From NCBI RefSeq assembly GCF_002591895.1, contig NZ_NISX01000007.1, positions 124,001 through 188,000 of the forward strand: a DNA stretch of 64,000 nucleotides. The letters are read 5' to 3'. Below are positions 36,614 through 43,867 of the stretch, piece after piece (the first letter of the stretch is position 1; every line of letters starts with the position of its first letter). A model generated the notes under the pieces. It was not told where the DNA came from and ran no database searches. It saw only the letters and a program-made list of their open reading frames with translations. This stretch comes from Lacimicrobium alkaliphilum. Lineage in GTDB: Bacteria > Pseudomonadota > Gammaproteobacteria > Enterobacterales > Alteromonadaceae. The position numbers were made by a program, and so were the translations under genes.

Positions 36614-37366
36614 ATGTCTGCTCAAACGGCGTCAGTGATTACCAATCATTTACTGCAATTATTAAGTCCGGACGAACGCCAGCTCTTGCTGCAACATTGT
36701 AAGGTGGTAAAACTGCAGTTCGCCGATGTCCTTTGTGAGCCAAACCAACCCTACCGCTATCTGTATTTTCCCCTTAGTGGTTTTATTTCGCTGGTCACCA
36801 GGCTGGACGGTCATAAACCGCTGGAGATGGGCTTAATCGGCAATGAAGGCATGCTCGGCGTGACCCTGGCACTGGGTATCAGCACCGCGCCGATGCAGGC
36901 GGTGGTGCAGGGCAAAGGGACCGCATGGCGCATTGCTATTGCCGATTTGAAGCAATGTTTACTGCACTGCCCCCAATTGCAACGGGTGCTACAACAATAT
37001 CTGTTTGTACAATTGGCTCAGTTGGCCCAGAGTGCAGCCTGTGCTCACTTTCATGAACTCTCCCCGCGTCTGGCGCGCTGGTTACTGATGAGCGACGATC
37101 GTGCACACAGCGGTCAGTTTTACCTTACCCACCAGTTTCTGGCGGGTATGCTCGGCGTGCGTCGTAGCGGCATAACCGTTGCTGCGGGTATTATGCAACA
37201 GCAACAACTTATCTGTTACAGCAGGGGCGTGGTCAGCATACTGGATCGCCAGGCGTTGCAGGGTATTACCTGTGAATGCTATCAGGCGGGATTGGACGAC
37301 TACCGGAATATGCTCGGAGAGCCACAAGCTGACACTCAGACAATCAGCGCACAAAGTAAGTCATAA
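36614..37366 (+). CDS. Crp/Fnr-family transcriptional regulator, divergent member
   Basis: A 250-residue regulator with the same two-domain layout as its neighbours: a sensor barrel at about 20-140 (YRYLYFPLSGFISLVTRLDG, LIGNEGMLGVTLALG) and a winged helix at about 150-235 (FLAGMLGVRRSGITVAAGIM). It is clearly more distant from paralogues 1 and 2 than they are from each other. The ATG at 36614 has AAAGG upstream; a GTG six codons earlier is also in frame. It sits between the two near-duplicates. Ligand and targets are unknown. Confidence 0.83.
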   Translation: MSAQTASVITNHLLQLLSPDERQLLLQHCKVVKLQFADVLCEPNQPYRYLYFPLSGFISLVTRLDGHKPLEMGLIGNEGMLGVTLALGISTAPMQAVVQGKGTAWRIAIADLKQCLLHCPQLQRVLQQYLFVQLAQLAQSAACAHFHELSPRLARWLLMSDDRAHSGQFYLTHQFLAGMLGVRRSGITVAAGIMQQQQLICYSRGVVSILDRQALQGITCECYQAGLDDYRNMLGEPQADTQTISAQSKS

Positions 37367-37591
37367 AGGAATCTGAATTGCAGCCTGCTGTACAGGCAGA
37401 TCCCAGGTCAGGAAAATACATCAGCAAAGGTAAAAAACCGGCGAGTTAAGATTGAAATATTATAGGTTGTGGTGCACCTAAGTGACGCTGTTAATTCAGC
37501 AAAAAGCATTAAGGGCGCCCGGCCATGGGATTAACGGCGTGACATCAGTGAAAACTATGATGCGATAAATGTGCAGCGGATGATACTATAT

Positions 37592-37605
37592 GTGCGTTAT
37601 CGCAC
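37592..37605 (+). promoter_or_regulatory. Regulon palindrome upstream of the third Crp/Fnr gene
   Basis: GTGCGTTATCGCAC, extended to TGTGCGTTATCGCACA (37591-37606). AATACT at 37628-37633 is centred 32 bp downstream. The leader after it (CTCTTTGCACACAG) is shared with paralogue 1. Confidence 0.65.
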
Positions 37606-37667
37606 AGAGCGTATTCGTTGCTTACCTAATACTGACAATCTCTTTGCACACAGATAAGGATAAGGTT

Positions 37668-38432
37668 ATGCCTAAATTGGCATCACAGCAGTGCATTGAT
37701 CCCAAACAGCATCAGCCAACGGAAAATCAGTTACTAAAAGCCCTCTGTGCAGAAGTGCAGGAAAGGCTTTTCCCACACCTGGAACTGGTTGAGATGCCAC
37801 TGGGCAAAGTACTGCATGAGTCAGGCGAAGTATTGCGTTATGTCTATTTTCCCACCGATTGCATCGTGTCACTGCTCTATGTGATGGAAAATGGCGCATC
37901 GGCGGAAATATCCGTGGTCGGCCACGATGGTATGATTGGTATAGCTCTGCTTATGGGCGGCGAGAGCACCACCAGCCGCGCTTTAGTACAAAGTGCCGGT
38001 TATGCCTATCGGTTACCTGGTCAGCGCATCAAATCCGAGTTTAACCGCCACGGAGAATTGCTGCATTTAATGTTGCGCTACTCACAGGCACTGATCACTC
38101 AAATGGCCCAGACCGCGGTCTGTAACCGCCACCACAGTATAGACCAGCAGCTCTGCCGCTGGTTATTACTGTCTTTGGACAGGCTAAAGGATAATCATCT
38201 GGTGATGACCCAGGAGCTGATTGCCAACATGCTGGGGGTGCGCCGCGAAGGGGTAACCGAAGCCGCAGGCCGGTTACATAAACAGGGCGTGATTGACTAC
38301 AGCCGTGGCCATATTATTGTCACTGACAGGGCGAAGCTGGAGCGACTGAGCTGCGAATGCTATGGCGTGGTCAAGTCCGAAACAGATCGTCTGCTGCCAT
38401 TATCACGACACAGGACTGAATCCGTGGCGTAG
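37668..38432 (+). CDS. Crp/Fnr-family transcriptional regulator, paralogue 2
   Basis: A 254-residue protein nearly identical in sequence and length to that at 35747-36511 (both start MPKLASQQC and end with RLLPLSRH plus a few residues). The differences are conservative and scattered through the protein, and the winged-helix recognition region LIANMLGVRREGVTEAAGRL is identical, so both should bind the same DNA site. The ATG at 37668 follows AAGG. The duplication also includes the promoter and leader. No classical cAMP or Fe-S ligands are visible. Confidence 0.85.
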   Translation: MPKLASQQCIDPKQHQPTENQLLKALCAEVQERLFPHLELVEMPLGKVLHESGEVLRYVYFPTDCIVSLLYVMENGASAEISVVGHDGMIGIALLMGGESTTSRALVQSAGYAYRLPGQRIKSEFNRHGELLHLMLRYSQALITQMAQTAVCNRHHSIDQQLCRWLLLSLDRLKDNHLVMTQELIANMLGVRREGVTEAAGRLHKQGVIDYSRGHIIVTDRAKLERLSCECYGVVKSETDRLLPLSRHRTESVA

Positions 38433-38512
38433 CGCACCTGTGCACAAAAACCGGTTTTAGCGGTGTTGAGTTACCAGAAATACCCCCGCAGAGCCAAAAA
38501 CCGAAACGCCAC

Positions 38513-38818
38513 TCAAACAAATGTACGAATAATGTAAGCGGTAAACACAGTGCGCAGCCAGGCTACAACGGCTGTCAGACGTTTGCGCGTGGTGGTGTTT
38601 TTGGAGTCAGTGTTGTTGGAAGGGGTGTTGTCCTGGTGATATAACCACCAACCAAGCAACGCGCCGCTGAGGGTTGCCACGACCAGCGCCGCCGGAGAGC
38701 TGAGCCTGTTGTGCACCGCTTTGGTGACTGCGCGGGTCTGCGCACCCAACTGTAGGCGCTGTTGCGGTAACTGTTGCGCCAGTTGAGCAATCTCTCGATT
38801 GAGTTGTCGGGGCTGCAT
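38513..38818 (-). CDS. YqjK-like small protein
   Basis: A 101-residue protein with an N-terminal helix rich in Gln/Arg (REIAQLAQQLPQQRLQLGAQ), one membrane segment (AALVVATLSGALLGWWLYHQ) and a basic C-terminus. The QQRLxLxAxxR-like start and its position after YqjD- and YqjE-like genes match E. coli YqjK of the yqjCDEK operon. Function is unknown. The ATG lies 1 base after the stop of the YqjE-like gene, indicating coupling. Homology is judged from short patterns and context. Confidence 0.65.
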   Translation of the reverse strand: MQPRQLNREIAQLAQQLPQQRLQLGAQTRAVTKAVHNRLSSPAALVVATLSGALLGWWLYHQDNTPSNNTDSKNTTTRKRLTAVVAWLRTVFTAYIIRTFV

Positions 38819-38819
38819 A

Positions 38820-39242
38820 TCATCCGACCTCTCTGGTCTGTTCTGAACCTGCCAGACGCAGACTCTGCATGGTTGCCGGGAAACGTAACAGGCTGCTGTA
38901 ATAGCGGCAGCGGCGCAGCACAAACCACAAGCCCGACAGATTAACCACCATCGCCAGCCCCAGAGCCTGACCTGCCGACAACAGGCTATGCTGTGCCAGT
39001 ATGATAATTTGTGCCAGTGCGCCAAACCACACAGTCAGGGCCAGCAAGCCTGCAATCAGACCAAATACCAGCAACGCAACCATGCTGTTTGCCACCCGCT
39101 GACCCTCGAGCGTCAGCAGTTGCAGTTGGTCACAGGCCAGCGCTCTGACTTGCTGCCACCATACAACCAACTCAGCCGTTACCTCTGGTGGTACTGAAGA
39201 AACACCCGCATCAGCGGGTGTTGTAATAGAATCACTTGGCAT
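38820..39242 (-). CDS. YqjE-like / phage-holin-superfamily membrane protein
   Basis: A 140-residue inner-membrane protein with two strong membrane helices (SMVALLVFGLIAGLLALTVW and ALGLAMVVNLSGLWFVLRRC) after an amphipathic N-terminus. The family is the holin-X/YqjE superfamily; despite that name, this is a chromosomal stress-type protein and not a phage lysis gene. I chose the ATG at 39242; a GTG three codons upstream also lies inside the YqjD-like gene, whose end it overlaps. Middle gene of the trio. Confidence 0.75.
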   Translation of the reverse strand: MPSDSITTPADAGVSSVPPEVTAELVVWWQQVRALACDQLQLLTLEGQRVANSMVALLVFGLIAGLLALTVWFGALAQIIILAQHSLLSAGQALGLAMVVNLSGLWFVLRRCRYYSSLLRFPATMQSLRLAGSEQTREVG

Positions 39243-39591
39243 TATGCCCACCGGGGCGATGGCTTAACCACCAGCTAAAAAGCATACCGCCAGCCACTGC
39301 GACGCCAAGCGACATCAACGGGTGGCTGCGTACCTGATCGCGGGTGCCTTCGGTTACTTGCTGCTGCAGATGCTGCAACTGTATGCCTTTTTTTGAAATG
39401 GCCTCGGCGGCATGATTCACACCACTTGCCATTTTATCCACCGTGTTATGTGCACTGGCGGTCACCTGTTTGATGGCCGGTGAACCCGCTTCCGCGACAT
39501 TGTCGATAGCACGATGTATACTGCCCGACGCGGAATCCACTCCACTGTTGAATTCTTTTTTAGCCGCATTTGTTTCTGTTGGCTTTTCCAT
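39232..39591 (-). CDS. YqjD/ElaB-like (DUF883) ribosome-associated membrane protein
   Basis: A 119-residue protein with a long helical, Ala-rich region and a C-terminal tail anchor (VRSHPLMSLGVAVAGGMLFS then WWLSHR), the hallmark of the DUF883 YqjD/ElaB family. E. coli members sit in the inner membrane in stationary phase and bind ribosomes. The ATG at 39591 follows GGAG by 5 bases. It is the first gene of the yqjD-E-K-like operon and has the regulon palindrome at 39671-39684. Confidence 0.82.
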   Translation of the reverse strand: MEKPTETNAAKKEFNSGVDSASGSIHRAIDNVAEAGSPAIKQVTASAHNTVDKMASGVNHAAEAISKKGIQLQHLQQQVTEGTRDQVRSHPLMSLGVAVAGGMLFSWWLSHRPGGHNAK

Positions 39592-39670
39592 AATAACTCC
39601 GATTGTATGCAACAGCGGCAAGAGTACCGCTGTCTTGGCTATAGAATGCCTGGTTCGGTCGGCCAGGTCG

Positions 39671-39684
39671 GTGCGCCAGCGCGC
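39671..39684 (-). promoter_or_regulatory. Regulon palindrome upstream of the YqjDEK-like operon
   Basis: GTGCGCCAGCGCGC; on the minus strand CATTCT (39643-39648) is centred 32 bp downstream as a -10. Confidence 0.6.
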
Positions 39685-40683
39685 TTAACGCTTATCCGCC
39701 AACTCAACGGCGTTGGCAATAATTACTTCCACCCGCCGGTTTTGCTCCCGGCCATCGACTGTTGAGTTGCTGGCCATTGGTGTACTTTCACCCATACCGG
39801 TGACATCCAGACGACTGTCTGCTACGCCCTTTGCCTGCAAGAAAGTCTTCACCGTCTCCGCACGACGTTGCGACAGCAGCATGTTGGAAGCATCACTGCC
39901 AACATCGTCGGTATGGCCTTCAATCTGTGCCGTACGCTCAGGGTAAGCCATTAAGAATTTGGCCAGTTTTTGCAGATGATTACTGCTGCTGACTTTCAGA
40001 TTAGCCTTACCGGTATCGAATAACACATCCCCCAGAGTAACCACTAATCCTCTTTCCGTAGGTTTAGCATTGAGTTCATCCAGTTGTGTGCGTAATTCAG
40101 CAGCGGCAGCATCAGAGCTTTCAGCCTGTTGACGTGCAGAGCGGGCCTCAGAAAGTGCGCTTTGTTCACGGTTTTCAGCCAACATCGCCTGCCGTTTAGC
40201 CCGCGCTGAATCGATACGGGCATCACTGGCCTCTGCCTGAGCACTACTAGCCTGAGAGCGCGCCTGCTCGGCGTCACTACGGGCATCGCTGGCATCCGCA
40301 CGGGCCCTCTTCGCTTCCAGAGTGCGGGCGTTGAGTCTTACATCATCACGTTGCTGGCTCAGCGCATCCCGTTGAGACTCCAACAGGCGCGTTTGTGCCT
40401 GGGTGCTGGCCATCGCCACTTTACGCTCTGCCATCACCACCCGGTGACGGGTCAGTTGAGTGTTTTTATCCGGTTGTTCGGCCAGGATTACCGCCTGCTC
40501 GGCTTCTTTTATTGCCAGCGGAGCCAGTAGCGCCAGTTGCCTGTCGCCTTGAAGCTGTGTGAGTTGCTGGCGTACATCAGCAGCACCGTCGGGCATCTTC
40601 GGAGCACTGGCACAGGCGGTCACAAAGACAGCGGCAAAACCGATACTCAGCAATGATTTGCCAAAGGGTATTATGTGGTTCAT
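39685..40683 (-). CDS. OmpA-family lipoprotein with DUF4398 and coiled-coil region
   Basis: A 332-residue lipoprotein. The lipobox is FVTACA (Cys near 24). A DUF4398-like helical region (about 30-100) leads into a long Ala/Arg/Asp/Ser-rich helix with repeated SDARSDAEQARSQASSAQAE-type heptads (about 100-215), then an OmpA-like peptidoglycan-binding domain (about 222-325; LFDTGKANL, IEGHTDDVGSDASN, NRRVEVII). It may span the periplasm from the outer membrane to peptidoglycan. It overlaps the DUF4398 gene upstream by 4 bases. Confidence 0.85.
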   Translation of the reverse strand: MNHIIPFGKSLLSIGFAAVFVTACASAPKMPDGAADVRQQLTQLQGDRQLALLAPLAIKEAEQAVILAEQPDKNTQLTRHRVVMAERKVAMASTQAQTRLLESQRDALSQQRDDVRLNARTLEAKRARADASDARSDAEQARSQASSAQAEASDARIDSARAKRQAMLAENREQSALSEARSARQQAESSDAAAAELRTQLDELNAKPTERGLVVTLGDVLFDTGKANLKVSSSNHLQKLAKFLMAYPERTAQIEGHTDDVGSDASNMLLSQRRAETVKTFLQAKGVADSRLDVTGMGESTPMASNSTVDGREQNRRVEVIIANAVELADKR

Positions 40684-41111
40684 GGTCTTACTCCTGACAA
40701 GTTGCGTTGCACTTCCTGCTGTAATACATCAATGCTTTGTTGCATATCCTGATTAATGGCCTGAGCTTTTATCAGGTCGGCACGAGCCTGTGCCAGTTCG
40801 GCACTGGCCTGTGATTGCAGGGCCAGCCGCTGAGCCTGGAGCATATCCTTTGCTGTCACCGCATTGCGGGCAGCGGTCAACTCTGAGCGGGCAGCATTAA
40901 GTTCTGTACTGGTGTAACGAATAGTCTGTGATCTTTCGGCGTTGCCTATGGCGCGCTCAGCGGCGTCAAGTTCAGCAGATGGAGCGTTAAGAGAGCTGGC
41001 GCAGCCAGTCATCAGTACTGCAACAATGGCCAGCATCAAGCCTGGCTTCAGCAGCCGCTTGCTGAGCAAGGCGGGAATCATTGTTACCGGGGCGGCAATG
41101 AATGTTTTCAT
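40680..41111 (-). CDS. DUF4398 lipoprotein
   Basis: A 143-residue lipoprotein (VLMTGCASS, Cys near 37) whose remainder is a DUF4398 helical hairpin (ELDAAERAIGNAERSQTIRY, LNAARSELTAARNAVTAKDM). It is paralogous to the N-terminal region of the next gene, with which it overlaps by 4 bases. AGGAG precedes the ATG. Function is unknown; an envelope-stress role is suggested by the surrounding genes and the shared palindrome. Confidence 0.8.
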   Translation of the reverse strand: MKTFIAAPVTMIPALLSKRLLKPGLMLAIVAVLMTGCASSLNAPSAELDAAERAIGNAERSQTIRYTSTELNAARSELTAARNAVTAKDMLQAQRLALQSQASAELAQARADLIKAQAINQDMQQSIDVLQQEVQRNLSGVRP

Positions 41112-41186
41112 TAGAAACTCCTGATAGTCGGGGGCCGCAGAAACCTGCGCCCTGACTTACTATGTCCCAACGGCACAACGCTGTCG

Positions 41187-41200
41187 GTACGCTGGCGCGC
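41187..41200 (-). promoter_or_regulatory. Regulon palindrome upstream of the DUF4398-OmpA operon
   Basis: GTACGCTGGCGCGC; CATAGT on the minus strand (41159-41164) is centred 32 bp downstream. The same -10 and the same left half occur at the lmo0937-type gene. Confidence 0.6.
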
Positions 41201-41216
41201 ATAGCAGGAGCTTTTT

Positions 41217-41954
41217 TCAGAGCGAAGCGGGGGAGCATCCAGTGTGTTCTTTTTTACATCGATACATGGCCGTATCGGCATGATGGATCAGTTCCTGAGT
41301 ACTGTTGCCATCTGCCGGGAAGAGTGCCACACCAATGCTGGCTGACAAAGACACACTGCCACTCTTTATCTGATAGGGTTGTGCCAACAGATGTGCCATC
41401 TTGTTGACAAATGGCTTCACATCCTCTTTTTTGCTGATAGTGTTCAGCAGTAACAGAAACTCATCACCACCGTGGCGACTGATGGCGTCACTTTCACGAA
41501 TAGCGGAACGCAAGCGTGCGCTGACCAGTTGAAGCACCTCATCACCAGCCCCGTGGCCGAACTGATCATTGACGGGTTTAAAGTTATCCAGATCGACAAA
41601 CAACAGGGCAAACAGACTGTGTTGCCGTTTGGCGATACTGATAGCCTGCTGAATGCGATCCTGCATAATGCTGCGATTGAGGGTTTCGGTAAGTGCATCA
41701 CACTGACTGTCCCGCATCAGTTGCTGTAGCTCCATTCTGGCCTGTTGCAATGCCAGTAACAAACGCTTATTTTCCTGCTGCAATTGTTCGTTTTGCAGAC
41801 TCCAGATATCGCGCTGCAACATCACGTCACAGTTTATTCCATCACGCTGTGCCTGCTGACCATTGTGATCACTGTGACCGTTCTGACGATTGGCCCGCAG
41901 TTTTTGCATGGTGCTGCGCAGCTGAAACGGGTTAAAATCCTGAGGGTCTTTCAT
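41217..41954 (-). CDS. GGDEF diguanylate cyclase without sensor domain
   Basis: A 245-residue cytoplasmic protein. A coiled-coil N-terminus (about 45-82, LQNEQLQQENKRLLLALQQA) is followed by one GGDEF domain with an intact GGDEF motif at 162-166 and the RESD inhibitory site at 153-156, five residues before it, so c-di-GMP synthesis with product feedback is expected. There are no membrane segments or receiver domains, so its output is set by dimerisation and expression. It has the regional palindrome and a class II-like promoter. This links the Crp/Fnr block to c-di-GMP. Confidence 0.9.
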   Translation of the reverse strand: MKDPQDFNPFQLRSTMQKLRANRQNGHSDHNGQQAQRDGINCDVMLQRDIWSLQNEQLQQENKRLLLALQQARMELQQLMRDSQCDALTETLNRSIMQDRIQQAISIAKRQHSLFALLFVDLDNFKPVNDQFGHGAGDEVLQLVSARLRSAIRESDAISRHGGDEFLLLLNTISKKEDVKPFVNKMAHLLAQPYQIKSGSVSLSASIGVALFPADGNSTQELIHHADTAMYRCKKEHTGCSPASL

Positions 41955-42008
41955 AACAGGGCTCCTGTATTGAGACTATTAAGATATCCTGATATTGCTG
42001 CGACAAAT

Positions 42009-42022
42009 GTGCGATATCACAC
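42009..42022 (-). promoter_or_regulatory. Regulon palindrome upstream of the GGDEF gene
   Basis: GTGCGATATCACAC, extended to TGTGCGATATCACACA. TATCTT on the minus strand (41981-41986) is centred 32 bp downstream. Confidence 0.6.
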
Positions 42023-42067
42023 ATTAACGCAGGAAAATAACAGCCTGTTCACCAGTTTGCTCGCCTG

Positions 42068-42397
42068 CTAAGCAAGGTTGCACTGATCAAGAAAGGTTTT
42101 AACCTGTTTATCAGCCAGATGGCGGTCGATGTGATAGCGCTGTTGCACCAGACTACTCAGTTGTTGCTGATCACCGTCGCTTCTCAGTATTTCGGCTTCA
42201 CTGAGCTTGCCCCACTGACTTTTGGCAGCTTTAACCTGTTTCGGCCACTTTACTTTGCCACCAGCTGACGGCCCGGCCTGCTCCGTTTTAGCACTGGCTT
42301 CGGGTTTTATTGGCGTAGCTTCCATTTTATCGTCCATATCGGCCTTGTTCGCTTTGTCGAGTTTCACACCACGATTCTGTTCGCTGTACGTGTTCAT
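42068..42397 (-). CDS. CsbD-like stress protein with disordered N-terminus
   Basis: A 109-residue protein. The first half is charged and low in complexity (KADMDDKMEATPIKPEASAK). The second half matches the CsbD fold (WGKLSEAEILRSDGDQQQLS, LVQQRYHIDRHLADKQVKTF). CsbD proteins are abundant general-stress proteins of unknown action. AAGGAGG lies before the ATG, so high translation is expected. The regulon palindrome lies at 42481-42494. Confidence 0.75.
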   Translation of the reverse strand: MNTYSEQNRGVKLDKANKADMDDKMEATPIKPEASAKTEQAGPSAGGKVKWPKQVKAAKSQWGKLSEAEILRSDGDQQQLSSLVQQRYHIDRHLADKQVKTFLDQCNLA

Positions 42398-42731
42398 AAA
42401 AGACCTCCTTATAGGTTCCTTCAGTACAAGATTGCACTGACCGGTAGAACAAAGTCTGAACGATGGTCAAATCTGAGTCGGTGCGCCAACGCGCATAAGG
42501 GCAGTTAATGCACAATGGTTTGTACTGTTATTGTCGCAATATAGAGGTCAACCTGAAGCCGGGCACGACTGAGCCTGAGGTAACAACAGGGTTCACAGAA
42601 TCCGCCTTTATCCGGATTGCAGGCCATTCAAATCTGCTGCTCCAGGCAGATCGCGACAAAGCATACAGGCGACAATTGAACAAATTTGTTTTAATCTTCA
42701 CGCTATCGCTCTTTGTCCACAAGGCATGACT
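42398..42731. other. Intergenic region between divergent CsbD-like and DUF2891 genes
   Basis: 334 bases. The left part is the CsbD-like promoter with its palindrome. The right part (42500-42725) shows no supported gene; two short frames lack a ribosome site and family features. It presumably holds the DUF2891 promoter. Confidence 0.5.
42481..42494 (-). promoter_or_regulatory. Regulon palindrome upstream of the CsbD-like gene
   Basis: GTGCGCCAACGCGC; CAGACT on the minus strand (42453-42458) is centred 32 bp downstream. Confidence 0.55.
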
Positions 42732-43817
42732 ATGATGTTTCGCACACTTATCGGCACCGCCCTACTCCTTTTTATCAGCCTGAGCAGCCACTCAAACAGC
42801 TCACAAAGCAGCGCGGCTCATGCCCTTACCCTGACTGAGGCCAACAAGCTGGTTACCCTACCAATACATTGTGTTGAAACACCTTACCCTTATAAAACCG
42901 GTGTGGTACTGGGCAGCGCAGAAGATTTGCAAGAGCCTTTTGTGCATCATCCGATTTTTTACGGATGCTTTGACTGGCACAGCGCCGCACATGGTTACTG
43001 GTCGCTGGTAACCTTACTGCGCCAGTTTCCGGATTTAGAGCAGGCTGACCAGGTTAAAGCCGTACTCCAGCGTAATTTAACCGCCGACAAAGTGGCCGGT
43101 GAAGTGGCCTTTTTCAGTAAAGACATCAATGCCTCTTTCGAGCGCACTTATGGCTGGGCCTGGTTGCTGAAACTCTCCGATGAACTGCATACCTGGCAGG
43201 ATCCCATGGCCCAGCAACTGGCGAATAACCTGCAGCCACTGGCCGATCTGATCGTTAAACGCTATCTGGATTTCCTGCCGCGACTGCTCTACCCCATCCG
43301 GGTGGGCGAGCACACCAATATCGCCTTCGGTTTAAGTTTTGCCTATGACTACGCGGTGAATCGCCAACATAGCGAACTGCAACAACTTATTGCCGGGCGG
43401 GCAAAGGCGTATTTTCTGGAAGATAAGAACTGCCCCATAAGCTGGGAGCCCAGCGGCTACGATTTTATCTCACCCTGCCTCGAAGAAGTGGGCCTGATGC
43501 AGCGCATTCTGCCTGAAGATCAGTTCCTGCCCTGGTTAGAGAGTTTTATGCCGCAACTGGCCGACCCGGACTATCAGTTAGCAGTAGGGAGCGTCAGCGA
43601 CCGCACCGATGGCAAGCTGGTGCATCTGGATGGTTTAAATTTCAGCCGTGCATGGAATCTCTATGCCCTGGCAGGGCAGTATCCGAAGTATCACCATTTA
43701 AACGCGCTGGCGGATAAACATATGGCCCATTCCTACCCCAACCTGATAGGCGACAGCTATGAAGGCAGCCACTGGCTGGGCAGCTTTGCTATTCATGCCT
43801 TAAACAGCGCCAGATAA
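42732..43817 (+). CDS. DUF2891 family exported protein
   Basis: A 361-residue protein with a signal peptide (TALLLFISLSSHSNS) and a DUF2891 domain filling the rest: HPIFYGCFDWHSAAHGYWSL, RTYGWAWLLKLSDEL, GEHTNIAFGLSFAYDYA, EPSGYDFISPCLEE and HLDGLNFSRAWNLYAL. The fold is an alpha-toroid type by its repeated helices; function is not established. I chose the ATG at 42732, which has AAGG 7 bases before it; an ATG at 42726 is too close to that site. The last codons form a long hairpin. Confidence 0.8.
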   Translation: MMFRTLIGTALLLFISLSSHSNSSQSSAAHALTLTEANKLVTLPIHCVETPYPYKTGVVLGSAEDLQEPFVHHPIFYGCFDWHSAAHGYWSLVTLLRQFPDLEQADQVKAVLQRNLTADKVAGEVAFFSKDINASFERTYGWAWLLKLSDELHTWQDPMAQQLANNLQPLADLIVKRYLDFLPRLLYPIRVGEHTNIAFGLSFAYDYAVNRQHSELQQLIAGRAKAYFLEDKNCPISWEPSGYDFISPCLEEVGLMQRILPEDQFLPWLESFMPQLADPDYQLAVGSVSDRTDGKLVHLDGLNFSRAWNLYALAGQYPKYHHLNALADKHMAHSYPNLIGDSYEGSHWLGSFAIHALNSAR

Positions 43818-43833
43818 TAGCGCTGTTTAAGGC
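43797..43833 (+). terminator. Perfect 14-bp hairpin spanning the DUF2891 stop codon
   Basis: GCCTTAAACAGCGC, loop CAGATAATA, GCGCTGTTTAAGGC. The left arm lies inside the last codons and the stop (TAA, 43815-43817) is in the loop. No U-tract follows, so a classical terminator is doubtful; mRNA end protection or a regulatory stem is possible. Confidence 0.5.
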
Positions 43834-43867
43834 AGCGCTGACCGCCAACGGGCCCCGGGCCAGTTGG

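Noticed and set aside
38424-38437. GTGGCGTAGCGCAC as a tenth regulon site
   Set aside because: The left half does not match and no -10 hexamer lies 32 bp downstream; it overlaps the stop of paralogue 2 and mirrors the site at 36503.
38820-39242. Prophage lysis gene
   Set aside because: The protein is holin-superfamily by fold, but it is flanked by YqjD- and YqjK-like genes and no phage genes are present.
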